The position numbers were made by a program, and so were the translations under genes. From Planctomycetota bacterium (GTDB lineage Bacteria > Planctomycetota > UBA1135 > GCA-002686595): a DNA stretch of 64,000 nucleotides. The stretch is from NCBI GenBank assembly GCA_016712565.1, contig JADJQU010000031.1, positions 1-64,000 of the forward strand, written 5' to 3'. Under the pieces are notes generated by a model, which saw only the letters and a list, made by a program, of their open reading frames with translations, was not told where the DNA came from and did no database searches. Positions 54,899 through 63,478 of the stretch are shown piece after piece. Each line of letters starts with the position of its first letter. The stretch's first letter is position 1.

Positions 54899-56374
54899 AT
54901 GCTCCCCAGGAAAGTGCTCTTCGTGGCCGCCTCGCTTCTCGCGCTCCCGACGACGGTCCTGGGGACCCCAGGGAGCCCGGCTGCGACTCTCGCGAGCCCG
55001 GCGGCAGGTCTCGCCTTCGAACCGGTCCATGGCGCGGCCCCGGCCGCCGAGATCCCCGAGCGCGTCCCCGACGCCAAGGCCGAGCCCCTCACGGTCCACC
55101 GCTCGACCACCAAGAACGGTCTGCGGTTCGCGTGGTGGCTGCCCAAGGGCTACGACGGCCAGGCCAAGACCCACCTGACCGTGATCCTGCACGGCACGGG
55201 CCTGGATTACCGTTGGGGGCCTGCCAACCACATGCCTGGGCGTTTCCGCCCGGACGACGTGGTGATCTCGGTGGATGGTCCGACGCCCAACGGGGACTCC
55301 CGGCTGTTCATGGACACGAAGCAGGACGTGGACGCGATCCACGATTGCCTCGAGGAATGGCGCTCCCAATTCGCCGTGGACCGCGTGTTCCTCTACGGTC
55401 ACAGCCAGGGTTCCTTCTTCACCACCTTCTACGCCGGCCTGCGGCCCAAGGACGTGGCCGGGCTCGTGGCCCACGCCTCGGGCATCTGGCTGCAGTCGCG
55501 CTTCGACAAGTCCGTGGGGGACGTCGCCATCAGCTTCCTGCACGGCACCCACGATCCGGTGGTGCCTTTCGGCCAGAGCGTCGCCGCCCGCGACGAGGCG
55601 CAGAAGCAGGGCCTCGACCTCGTGCACCTGCGGCGCATCGCCTACTACAACCACTGGCCCAACGACGTGCGCGCCAGCGAGGAGCTCGACTGGTGCGAGG
55701 CCATGACCACCTCGGATCCCGCCCGGGCCCTGGTCCTGGCGCAGAGGCTCCTGGAGCCCAAGGTCTCACCCCAGGAGGGCTATCCCACCTGCGTGCCCTT
55801 CAGCGGCGCCCGCGAGGTCCTGGCACGCTTCGAGGAGGGCCACCGGCGTGCTCTGGCGGGCGCCAGCGAGGCCCAGCGCGCGCAGGCGGCGAAGCTCGCC
55901 GCCGCCGTGGAGGCCCATGGGGAGGAGGAGGTGGCGGCGATCCGCAAGGCCCTGCCCAAGAAGCTCGCCCTGGATGGCGAAGCCTGGCTGGGCCACCTGG
56001 TGCCCGCCCGTGAGGATCTGCGCGGGCTCGCGGCCATGGAAGCCCTGGCGAAGAAGCTCGACTTCGACGGGCTGCGAAAACGCCAGGGCCCGGCCGCGGG
56101 GCGCATCTTCGACGCGTGGTACTCCTCCAAGCCGGCCGCGGAGATCTACGGCACCATTGTCGAGGCGCTGCCCGAAGCGTTCCTGATCGAGGGGTATCCC
56201 GCCGAACTTCCCGAGCGCATGGCCGAATGGCACGCGGACGCGAAGAAGCTCGGGCTCAAGAAGCCGGTGCTCGCCAAGTACGAGAACTTCGAGCGCTGGA
56301 AGAAAGCCTGGAGCGACGGCTCCCGGGAGCGGCAGCGGGCATGGCAGGGCTGGCGCCCGCCCAAGGAAAAGTGA
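54899..56374 (+). CDS. exported alpha/beta hydrolase (esterase-like)
   Basis: 491 residues. Signal peptide MLPRKVLFVAASLLALPTTV. Hydrolase fold between about 70 and 265: LTVILHGTG (oxyanion strand), nucleophile elbow YGHSQGS with Ser 169, HGTHDPVVPFG for the acid and YYNHWPND for a candidate catalytic His. The remaining 220 residues are helical and charged, with no known family. The AGGAG at about 12 nt before ATG 54899 is one of the few good ribosome sites here. Sits between two glycan runs. It could trim an acyl group or be unrelated. Confidence 0.82.
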   Translation: MLPRKVLFVAASLLALPTTVLGTPGSPAATLASPAAGLAFEPVHGAAPAAEIPERVPDAKAEPLTVHRSTTKNGLRFAWWLPKGYDGQAKTHLTVILHGTGLDYRWGPANHMPGRFRPDDVVISVDGPTPNGDSRLFMDTKQDVDAIHDCLEEWRSQFAVDRVFLYGHSQGSFFTTFYAGLRPKDVAGLVAHASGIWLQSRFDKSVGDVAISFLHGTHDPVVPFGQSVAARDEAQKQGLDLVHLRRIAYYNHWPNDVRASEELDWCEAMTTSDPARALVLAQRLLEPKVSPQEGYPTCVPFSGAREVLARFEEGHRRALAGASEAQRAQAAKLAAAVEAHGEEEVAAIRKALPKKLALDGEAWLGHLVPAREDLRGLAAMEALAKKLDFDGLRKRQGPAAGRIFDAWYSSKPAAEIYGTIVEALPEAFLIEGYPAELPERMAEWHADAKKLGLKKPVLAKYENFERWKKAWSDGSRERQRAWQGWRPPKEK

Positions 56375-56477
56375 ACCCAGGGGAAGCCCCTTCGCGCCGG
56401 GTCGCCCCGGCCGCGCCGCGTGGCGGGGAATCCGCATTCGAAGCATCGCGGGCCGACGCACTTCCGGATCAGGACAC

Positions 56478-56483
56478 TAGAAT
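56478..56483 (+). promoter_or_regulatory. -10 hexamer TAGAAT before the GT4 run
   Basis: TAGAAT with 14 nt to the ATG at 56498. No Shine-Dalgarno site and no strong -35 box. Likely start of a second glycan operon. Confidence 0.4.
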
Positions 56484-56497
56484 CCGCCTGAAACCCC

Positions 56498-57949
56498 ATG
56501 CGGATCCTTCTGGCGAGCCACAACTACCTGCCGAACCACGCCGCGGGCACCGAGGTCTACACGGCCCAGATCGCCGCCAAGCTCGCCGCACGGGGCCACG
56601 AGGTGAGCGTGTTCACCACGGAGAAGGAGATCTCCACGCCGCACCTGACCCTGCGGCGGCGCGTGCACGCCGGGATCACGGTGCACGAGCTGGTCAACAA
56701 CCTGCACTACGGCGAGTTCCGTGAGACCTGGGATGAGCCGCGCATCGACGCGCGCTTCGCCGAGGTGCTCGAGCTGTGCACTCCCGACGTGGTGCATTTC
56801 CAGCACCTGATGTACCTCTCCATCGGCTGCGTGGCCGAGGCGCGCCGCCGCGGCACGCCGGTGGTGTTCACGCTGCACGACTATTGGCTGCAGTGCGCGC
56901 GCTTCGGCCAGCGCGTGCACGCCGACAGCTCGATTTGCAGAACCATCGACTTCGCCCGCTGCGGAGACTGCCTCTCCAGCTTCAAGTTCGCCCAATCGCC
57001 CCTGGAACGCCGCGCCGGAGCTCTCCTGACGGGACTGCGCTCGGCCACCGGCGTGGACCTGGGCCGCGCCGCCGTGCGCGTGTCGCGCCTGCTGGCCCGG
57101 GAGCCCTGCCCGCGGCCGGAGTCCGCGGCGGAGTCCGGCGCGGGCCCGGGCCCGGATCGCGGTGATCTGGCCGCGCGCCTCGCCCAGGAAGTCGAGCAGC
57201 GCGACCGCGACTTCCGCGAGCGGCTCTTGCCGCTGGTGGACCGCTTCCTGTCCCCCAGCCGCTTCCTGCGCGAGGAGTTCATCCGCTGGGGCCTGGCCCC
57301 CGAGCGCATCAGCTTTTTGCGCACGGGCATCGACCTGGAGCACTTCCGACCGCGGCCGCGCACGCCGAGCCCGGTGCTGTGGGTCACGTTCCTCGGCACT
57401 CTGGCGCTCCACAAGGGACTCCACGTGCTGTTGGACGCCTGGGAGCGTCTGGAACCGGCCCTGCGCGCACGGGGCAGGCTCAAAATCGTCGGCCCCAGCC
57501 GCCATCACCCCGAGTACGTGCGCGCCCTGGAGCAGCGCGCGGACGCCCTGGGGGTCGAACTGGCCGGGGCCCTCGCGCGGGAGGCCGTGGCGGAGGAGTT
57601 GGCGAACACCGACCTGCTGGTGGTGCCGAGCGTCTGGTTCGAGAACTCGCCGCTGGTGATCCTGGAGGCCCTGGCGGCCAGGACGCCGCTGCTCGTCAGC
57701 GACATCGGCGGCATGGCCGAGCTGGTGGAGGAGGGCGTCAGCGGCTTTCGCTTTCCGGTGGGCGACTCGGCGGCCCTGGCCCGGCGCCTCTCCGCGCTGC
57801 TGCAGGATCGCGGCCCCCTGGATCGCCTGTATCGTTCCGAGGAGCCCGTCAAGCGCGTGGACGACGACGCCGCGCAGCTCGAGGAGTGCTACTTCCAGGC
57901 CCTGGAGGCCGCCCGCGCCCGGAACGCCGACAAAGAACACCCGGCATGA
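56498..57949 (+). CDS. GT4 glycosyltransferase with Cys cluster
   Basis: 483 residues. N-terminal acceptor domain: MRILLASHNYLPNHAAGTEV, VVHFQHLMYLSIGC, FTLHDYWLQC. A four-cysteine set follows (WLQC, SIC, RCGDC). Then an inserted helical segment (about 170-245) precedes the donor domain with FLGTLALHKGLHVLLDAWER and VVPSVWFENSPLVILEALA (the EX7E motif of GT4). ATGA overlap with the next GT4. Confidence 0.9.
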   Translation: MRILLASHNYLPNHAAGTEVYTAQIAAKLAARGHEVSVFTTEKEISTPHLTLRRRVHAGITVHELVNNLHYGEFRETWDEPRIDARFAEVLELCTPDVVHFQHLMYLSIGCVAEARRRGTPVVFTLHDYWLQCARFGQRVHADSSICRTIDFARCGDCLSSFKFAQSPLERRAGALLTGLRSATGVDLGRAAVRVSRLLAREPCPRPESAAESGAGPGPDRGDLAARLAQEVEQRDRDFRERLLPLVDRFLSPSRFLREEFIRWGLAPERISFLRTGIDLEHFRPRPRTPSPVLWVTFLGTLALHKGLHVLLDAWERLEPALRARGRLKIVGPSRHHPEYVRALEQRADALGVELAGALAREAVAEELANTDLLVVPSVWFENSPLVILEALAARTPLLVSDIGGMAELVEEGVSGFRFPVGDSAALARRLSALLQDRGPLDRLYRSEEPVKRVDDDAAQLEECYFQALEAARARNADKEHPA

Positions 57950-59373
57950 GGATCCTGCTGGTCACGCACGGATTCCCGCCCGAGCAGCGGGGCGGGGTCG
58001 AGCTGCACACCCAGGCCCTGGCGGGGGCGCTGGCGCGCCTCGGCCACTCGATCCTCGTGGTCTCCGGCACGCTGCGCTCCAGCCAGAGGCCGGGCGAGAT
58101 CGAGGTGCTGCGCGGTCCCCCCGAGGAGGTCCCCGAGGGGGGAGCCTCCTACGCCGTGGTGCGCCTGGCCCGCGGCGACCTGTACTTCGACCATTGGCAC
58201 AAGTCGCTCTGCCTGGAGCTCACCACGGCGTTCCGCGCGCTGGTGCGCGAGTTCCGTCCCGACGTGGTGCACGTGCAGCACTGGCTGCGGCTCTCCCGGG
58301 ACCTGGTGCTGGCGGCGGCGCGCGAGGGCGTTCCCGCCGTGGTGAGCCTCCACGACGCCTGGGCCAGTTGCCCGATCGCCTTCCGCGTGCGTCCGCTGAC
58401 GCGCGAGCCCTGCGACGCCGTGGTCGGGCCCCATCCCTGCGTGGCCTGCGCCGGCCGCCTGCCGCCGCGGACTCCGTGGGTTCCGGTGGAGGCCGGGTTC
58501 CTGCAACTGGCCGAGCGGCAACGGGACCTGGTGCGCGAACTCGAGCTGGCGCGAGTCCTGGTGGCGCCTTCCCAGGCCCACGGGCTCGCCCTGGAGCGCT
58601 GGCTCGGCCGCCAGCCGGGCTCCCTCCCCTTCGAGGTGCTGGCGCCCTGCGCGGCCCTGCCGGCGCCGCGGGAGGCGCTGCCGGATCCAGCGGACAGTTC
58701 GCCGATTCCCTACCTCTACCTGGCCACCTGGTGTCAGATCGCGCCCCACAAGGGTCTCGACGTGCTGCTCGAGGGTCTGCGCCTCGCGCGCAGCGAACTG
58801 GCCGCCGAGGCCGTGGTCTTCCTGGACATCCACGGCGAGCCGGCCGATCCCGAGTACGCCGCGCGGCTGGAGCAACAGTCCGCGGACGAGCCCGTGCGCT
58901 GGCGCGGCCCCTTCGCGCCCGCCGATCTCCCGCTGCGCATTGCGCCCGAGGTGCAAGTGTTCGTGGGGGCCTCCCGGGCCCACGAGTCCTACGGAATCGC
59001 CGCCGACGAGGCCGCGCGCCTGGGCCTCGCCCTGGTGCTGCCCGATGCGCCGGCCTTTCGCGAACGCTTCTCGGCCGTGGCGGAGTTCCACACCCAAGGC
59101 AACGCGCAAGCCCTGGCCGAAGTGTTGGTGGGGCTCGCCAGGGATCGCCGCAGGCTGGCTCGGGCCAGGCGCCTGTCCCGCGAGCACGGTCACGGCCTCG
59201 CGACGGCGGGGCCCAAGGCCCTGCGTCACCTGGAGCTCTACCAGCGCGCGATCCTGGCCGGGGCCCCCAGCGTGAGCGCAGAGGGCTGGTACGAGGCGCG
59301 CATGAACCGGGCGGCCCTGGCGGACTGGGACCGGGCGCTCTCCGCTCGCTCGCGCGAGGAACTGGGCACCTGA
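57946..59373 (+). CDS. GT4 glycosyltransferase with Cys cluster
   Basis: 475 residues from ATG 57946 (ATGA overlap). MRILLVTHGFPPEQRGGVEL and VVHVQHWLRLSRDLV in the acceptor domain, the cysteine set (ASCPIAF, EPC, CVAC) at about 145-170, and in the donor domain TWCQIAPHKGLDVLLEGL and VGASRAHESYGIAADEAARL. It has a longer C-terminal helical tail (about 425-475) than its neighbours. Confidence 0.88.
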   Translation: MRILLVTHGFPPEQRGGVELHTQALAGALARLGHSILVVSGTLRSSQRPGEIEVLRGPPEEVPEGGASYAVVRLARGDLYFDHWHKSLCLELTTAFRALVREFRPDVVHVQHWLRLSRDLVLAAAREGVPAVVSLHDAWASCPIAFRVRPLTREPCDAVVGPHPCVACAGRLPPRTPWVPVEAGFLQLAERQRDLVRELELARVLVAPSQAHGLALERWLGRQPGSLPFEVLAPCAALPAPREALPDPADSSPIPYLYLATWCQIAPHKGLDVLLEGLRLARSELAAEAVVFLDIHGEPADPEYAARLEQQSADEPVRWRGPFAPADLPLRIAPEVQVFVGASRAHESYGIAADEAARLGLALVLPDAPAFRERFSAVAEFHTQGNAQALAEVLVGLARDRRRLARARRLSREHGHGLATAGPKALRHLELYQRAILAGAPSVSAEGWYEARMNRAALADWDRALSARSREELGT

Positions 59374-59389
59374 GCGCCGGCGGCGGGCC

Positions 59390-60640
59390 ATGCGGATCTT
59401 GTTTCTGCTGCACGATTGGCTGCCGGAGCACGTCGGCGGCACCGAGGTGCACACCCTGGAGCTGGCGCGGGAACTCGCGCGCCTCGGCCACGAGCCCACG
59501 ATCCTGTGCACCGAACGGGACCAGGCCCGCGCCGACGGCGACCTCCTGCGCCGCGAGCACCAGGGAATCCCAGTGATCGAAGTGGCCCACGCCCGCGAGT
59601 ACGCCTGCGCGGAGGAAATGTGGGAAGAGCCGCGTCAGGCCGCGGTCTTCCGTCGCATCCTGCGGACGGTGCGGCCCGACGTGCTGCACGTGGAGCACTT
59701 CGCCGCCTGGGGGACCGGCGTGCTCGCACTGGCGCGCGAGGCGGGCGTGCCCGCGTTCGTGACGCTGCACGACTTCCACCTGTTGTGCGCCCGGGGAACG
59801 CTGCTCCGCGACGACGGCTCCCTGTGCGCGGGCGATTGCTCCCAGTGCCTGGAGTCGCTTCCGTCGCCGCGCGCGGGGGCCGGGCCCGGCCCGTGGGCCG
59901 CCGCCGCGGAGGCTCGCCGCGAGCAACACCGCGAGGACCTGCGCTCGGCGAGCGCCGTGATCTCACCTTCGCGCTTCCTCGCGCGCCTGATGGAGCAGCG
60001 GGGCATGGTTCGCGAGGGCAGCGTGCACGTGCTGGATTCGGGCCTGGTGGGAGAGTGGCGCGAGCCGCGGGTCTCCGATCCCCGAACGCCCGTGCGCGTG
60101 GGCTACGTCGGCGGACTCTATCCCTCGAAGGGCGTGCACGTGCTGGTGGAAGCCCTGGCCCGACTCGCACCCGGGCTCGCGACCCTGGACGTGCACGGAG
60201 TCCTGGAGTGGTTTCCCGACTACGTCGCCCGCTTGCGGAACTCCGCCGCCGGGCGTGTGGAGGTCCAGTGGCACGGCCGGTTCGCCCCGGAGCAGTTGGA
60301 CCGCATCCTCGACGGACTCGACCTGCTCGTGCTGCCCAGCCTCTGGCCCGAGAACCGTCCCCTGACCTTGCAGGCCGCCTTCCGCCGCGGCGTGGCCGTG
60401 CTGGCCGCCGACGTCGGGGGCATGCGCGAGCTGTGCGACGCAGGGCGCTACGGTCGGCTGTTCCCCGGCGGGGACCCCGCGGCGCTGGCCCGCGAAATCG
60501 AGGGCCTCGCGCGCGACCGCGCGCGCCTTTTCGAGGTGGCTTGCGCCAGGCCGCAGCTCGCCTCGATCGGCGAAGTGGCCCAGGCCCATCTGGCGCTCTA
60601 CGGGGCCGCAAGGACGAGTCTTCCCTCGGAGAGTCCCTGA
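59390..60640 (+). CDS. GT4 glycosyltransferase with Cys cluster
   Basis: 416 residues. MRILFLLHDWLPEHVGGTEV, VLHVEHFAAWGTGVLA, TLHDFHLLC, then the cysteine set (LLC, SLC, GDCSQC). The donor domain reads GYVGGLYPSKGVHVLVEALA and LPSLWPENRPLTLQAAF. Last gene of the glycan cluster, 16 bp after the preceding GT4. The three tandem GT4 genes share the N-terminal MRIL-HG/D-W/F-P pattern and likely arose by duplication. Confidence 0.9.
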   Translation: MRILFLLHDWLPEHVGGTEVHTLELARELARLGHEPTILCTERDQARADGDLLRREHQGIPVIEVAHAREYACAEEMWEEPRQAAVFRRILRTVRPDVLHVEHFAAWGTGVLALAREAGVPAFVTLHDFHLLCARGTLLRDDGSLCAGDCSQCLESLPSPRAGAGPGPWAAAAEARREQHREDLRSASAVISPSRFLARLMEQRGMVREGSVHVLDSGLVGEWREPRVSDPRTPVRVGYVGGLYPSKGVHVLVEALARLAPGLATLDVHGVLEWFPDYVARLRNSAAGRVEVQWHGRFAPEQLDRILDGLDLLVLPSLWPENRPLTLQAAFRRGVAVLAADVGGMRELCDAGRYGRLFPGGDPAALAREIEGLARDRARLFEVACARPQLASIGEVAQAHLALYGAARTSLPSESP

Positions 60641-60642
60641 GG

Positions 60643-60648
60643 TAGGCT
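60643..60648 (+). promoter_or_regulatory. -10-like hexamer TAGGCT
   Basis: TAGGCT lies 7 nt before ATG 60656 and separates this gene from the glycan run. No clear -35. Confidence 0.3.
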
Positions 60649-60655
60649 CTGCGGC

Positions 60656-61201
60656 ATGACCGCCTGGAACCTGAAACGTCAGCGCATCGTCTGCGCGACC
60701 TGCGCGAGCGGCTTCGAGGCCGGTGCGCGCTATTTCTCGTTGCTCTCGACGCAGGCGGGCGAGCTCGCGCGCAGCGATTTCTGCCAGCGGTGCTGGAGCG
60801 CCCGCCCCGCGGGCGACGTGGACCTGTTCTGGTGGCGCACGCGCCACGAAGAGCGCAAACAGCGCGGCCTTTCGTTCAATCTCGAGGCCCTGGAGGCGCT
60901 GTTCGTCGCCCTGGAGGGCCGCCACGACAAGGCCGTGGTGGAGCTGCGCTTCCTGCTCTGCCTGCTCCTGATGCGCAAGCGACGCCTGAAGGTGGTGCGC
61001 ATGACTCGCGGCGCGGGACTCGACGCCTTCGTCGTCCGCCGGCCCCGGCGCCAGGAGGAGTTCTCGGTGGTCCTGTGCGAGTTCACGCCCGAGCGCATGG
61101 CCGAACTGCGCGAGGAACTTCGCGCCCTCTTCGGCGGGGAGTCGGGCTCCACGCCGGACTACTCCGCCGTGCCCGGGCTCGAGTCCGGCGGCGCCCACTA
61201 G
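60656..61201 (+). CDS. Cys-pair protein of unknown function upstream of mraZ
   Basis: 181 residues. Two cysteine pairs, CATC (about 13-16) and CQRC (about 43-46), could bind zinc as a ribbon. The middle is a basic helical stretch (AVVELRFLLCLLLMRKRRLK), followed by a domain with FSVVLCEFTPERMAELREEL. No family recognised. The spacing of the cysteines suggests a nucleic-acid-binding or structural zinc site. Confidence 0.75.
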   Translation: MTAWNLKRQRIVCATCASGFEAGARYFSLLSTQAGELARSDFCQRCWSARPAGDVDLFWWRTRHEERKQRGLSFNLEALEALFVALEGRHDKAVVELRFLLCLLLMRKRRLKVVRMTRGAGLDAFVVRRPRRQEEFSVVLCEFTPERMAELREELRALFGGESGSTPDYSAVPGLESGGAH

Positions 61202-61639
61202 CCCGCCGGAAGCCCGGTTTGGCCCTGGACCGCAACATATTGTGCCTGTTGGCCCCCTTTTCCAGGAATTGCCCCAAGATGTAGTGCCTCTGAGCTGATC
61301 CGCCGCCCGCGTCCCAAGTCCGGTGCCCGCAAGCACTTCCGCTCGAAAAAAGTGGAAGAAGCATTGCCAGGACGGTTGTGGGGCGCTGGAATACCAAAGT
61401 GGGGCAAAGTGGTGGTCGGTGTCAGTCGGCGTTGGGGCTTGTGGGGCCCAAGTGCCGCTCTGTTCATCGCGCGCCCGCGTCCGCCGGCTCCGGTAGCGGA
61501 GTCCTGGCCCGGACGTGGTCGCGCGAGCACCGGCCACCCGTTTCCCCCCACGTCGAGGTGTCGGCGGCTGGGACGGTGGGGTGCGCGGTGAACGCGGACT
61601 CGCAACACCGGACGGGCCGCCTTCAGGGGGGGGGCGGCC
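61202..61639. other. regulatory region upstream of mraZ
   Basis: 438 bp with lower GC than the genes around it, no credible coding frame, an AT-rich patch (ACATATTGT, near 61236-61244), an A run (61345-61352) and MraZ-type operator repeats at 61400-61424. It is the likely promoter region of the dcw cluster; I could not define a convincing -35/-10 pair. Confidence 0.5.
61400..61424 (+). promoter_or_regulatory. MraZ operator-like direct repeats
   Basis: TGGGG-CAAAG-TGGTG-GTCGG-TGTCA: TGGNG pentamers spaced by 5 nt, with period 10. This matches the known MraZ binding pattern (TGGGN repeats with 5-nt spacers). The repeated decamer CAAAGTGGGG / CAAAGTGGTG covers 61395-61414. It is about 220 bp upstream of mraZ, so autoregulation is likely. 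Confidence 0.5.
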
Positions 61640-62104
61640 GTGTGGATCGGTGAGTCGACCCACACGTTGGACGCGAAGCATCGCGTCTTCCTGCCCAAGC
61701 GCTTTCAGGACGGACTCGGCCGCGATGCCGAGGGCAACCTGACGGCGATCCTCTCTCGCGGCTTCGAGGATTGCGTGGCCCTCTACTCCGAAGCCGGATT
61801 CCAGCGCGCTCTGGAACGGCTGCAGACGCAGGCCTTCTCCAGTGAGCAGCAGCGACTGATGCAGCGCCTGCTGTTCTCCGACACGTACCACACCACGCTC
61901 GATTCCGCCGGTCGGATGATCTTGCCCGAGTCCCTGCGCGCGCTCGCTCGGATTGCTGCCAAGGAAGTCGTCGTGATCGGCCTGATCGATCGGATCGAGG
62001 TGTGGGACAAGGCGCGTTGGGCCGAGTTCAAGGCCCACAACGAATCCAAGTTCAACCAGCTCGATCGCGTGCTCGCGAGTCCCGGCCAGGCGCCGGGCCT
62101 GTAG
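61640..62104 (+). CDS. mraZ: transcriptional regulator MraZ
   Basis: 154 residues from GTG 61640, preceded by a G-run that can serve as a ribosome site. Two SpoVT/AbrB-like halves: THTLDAKHRVFLPKRF near 7-22, and the second half TTLDSAGRMILPESLRALAR near 85-104. MraZ is a DNA-binding ring protein that controls the dcw operon through the repeats upstream. First gene of the division/cell-wall cluster. Confidence 0.94.
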   Translation: MWIGESTHTLDAKHRVFLPKRFQDGLGRDAEGNLTAILSRGFEDCVALYSEAGFQRALERLQTQAFSSEQQRLMQRLLFSDTYHTTLDSAGRMILPESLRALARIAAKEVVVIGLIDRIEVWDKARWAEFKAHNESKFNQLDRVLASPGQAPGL

Positions 62105-62194
62105 CTTCCGGCGTTCGATTTTCCCGTCGAACTGATTTGCCTCAGTTCGCCCAAAGTGAGTTGCACCGTGCTTCTTGTTAACGGAGTGCAGGAG

Positions 62195-63197
62195 ATGGAA
62201 GGCCTCGAGGGGCGGAATCCGTCGGCTCGCGGCATCCCGGCGCCCGGCGCCCAGGGGGGGGCCCGGGACGGCCGTGGGGAGGCCCAAGTGCACGCCCCGG
62301 TGTTGCCCCAGGAAGTGCTGAGCTTCCTGACCGGTGATGCCGCGGAGCGGACTCTCCTCGAGGGCTGGGTCCTCGACGGAACCGTGGGGGCCGGCGGCCA
62401 CGCCGAACTGGTTCTGGGGGCCTGCCCTGGAGTGCGCCTGTTGGGGATCGATCAGGATCCGGAGATCCTCGAGATCGCGCGCGCGCGCCTCTCGCCCTTC
62501 GGCGAGCGCGTGCGTCTGCGCCATGCCCGGGCCTCCTCGGCCGCGCAGGTCGTCGAGGAGGAGGCGCTGCCCGCGCCGATCGGCATGCTCCTGGACCTCG
62601 GGGTCTCCTCGCTGCAGCTCGACCGCCCGGAGCGCGGCTTCTCCTTCCAGGAGGACGGCCCCCTGGACATGCGCATGGACCCCACGCGGGCGCGCACGGC
62701 GGCGGACATCGTCAACCACTGGGACGAGGCCGACCTGGCCGACCTGTTCTTCCACGAAGGCGGCGACTCCCGCGCGCGCCGGATCGCCCGGGCCATCGTC
62801 GAGGCTCGCCGCCGTCAGCCGTTCCAGCGCACCGGAGCGTTGGCCGACCTGATCGCCAAGAGCGCGCCCTCGGCCGGCAAGATCCACCCGGCGACGCGGG
62901 TCTTCCAGGCCCTGCGCCGCGCCGTCAACGAGGAGGGTGAGGAACTGATCGCCGCCCTGGCCGCCGCCGAGACGCTGCTGGCCGAGGGGGCGACTGGTGG
63001 TGATCGCCTTCCATTCCGGGGAGGACGGCGTGGTCAAGCGCTTCCTCTCCAGGGGCGCCCGCGAGGGCCGCTGGCGCCTGCTGACCAAGAAACCCCTTTC
63101 GGCCGGCCGGGCCGAGGTGCGGGCGAACCGTCGTTCCCGTTCGGCGCTGTTGCGGGCCGCGGTCCGCGAGCGCGCCCCGCGGGAGGTGGCGCCGTGA
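62195..63197 (+). CDS. rsmH: 16S rRNA cytosine-1402 N4-methyltransferase RsmH (one-base frame break)
   Basis: About 334 residues when healed. SAM-binding motif LDGTVGAGGHAELVL, LLGIDQDPEIL and the family block LDLGVSSLQLDRPERGFSFQ. Near 62990 a run of five G should be six: the frame then continues as RLVVIAFHSGEDGVVKRFLS and ends at TGA 63197. ATG 62195 is chosen because GGAG lies 9 nt before it; GTG codons at 62156 and 62168 are alternatives. Its stop overlaps the next start as GTGA. Confidence 0.88.
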
Positions 63198-63478
63198 TCC
63201 GCGCCGTCCTGGTTCTGCTGCTCTGCGGCCTGACCCTGCTCCTGGGGTTGTGGACCACGGTGATTCAGAACGCCAACCACGACCGCGCGGCGGAGTTGGC
63301 CACGTTGCAGCGTCAGTGGGAGATGCTCGATGCGGCCAATGCCCAGGCGCAGGCCCTGTCCAGGGCCCACCTGCCCGGGATTCCCAACCTGCCGTTGGAT
63401 CCCAAGCGTCAGCGCCGGGCCATCGAGGATCGTCGCTCCGCGACCCAGGTCGCCAAGGCCAAGGCGGTGGGGCTGTGA
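63194..63478 (+). CDS. ftsL: FtsL-like division protein
   Basis: 94 residues from GTG 63194. One N-terminal membrane helix (AVLVLLLCGLTLLLGLW) is followed by a coiled-coil-like segment (NHDRAAELATLQRQWEMLDA) and a basic tail. Size, layout and place between rsmH and ftsI are those of FtsL, which helps recruit the septal synthase. Sequence similarity in this family is weak, so position is the main evidence. Confidence 0.75.
   Translation: MIRAVLVLLLCGLTLLLGLWTTVIQNANHDRAAELATLQRQWEMLDAANAQAQALSRAHLPGIPNLPLDPKRQRRAIEDRRSATQVAKAKAVGL

Noticed and set aside
61202..61639. Replication origin near mraZ
   Set aside because: The region has a lower GC content, but I see no DnaA-box cluster or AT-rich unwinding tract.
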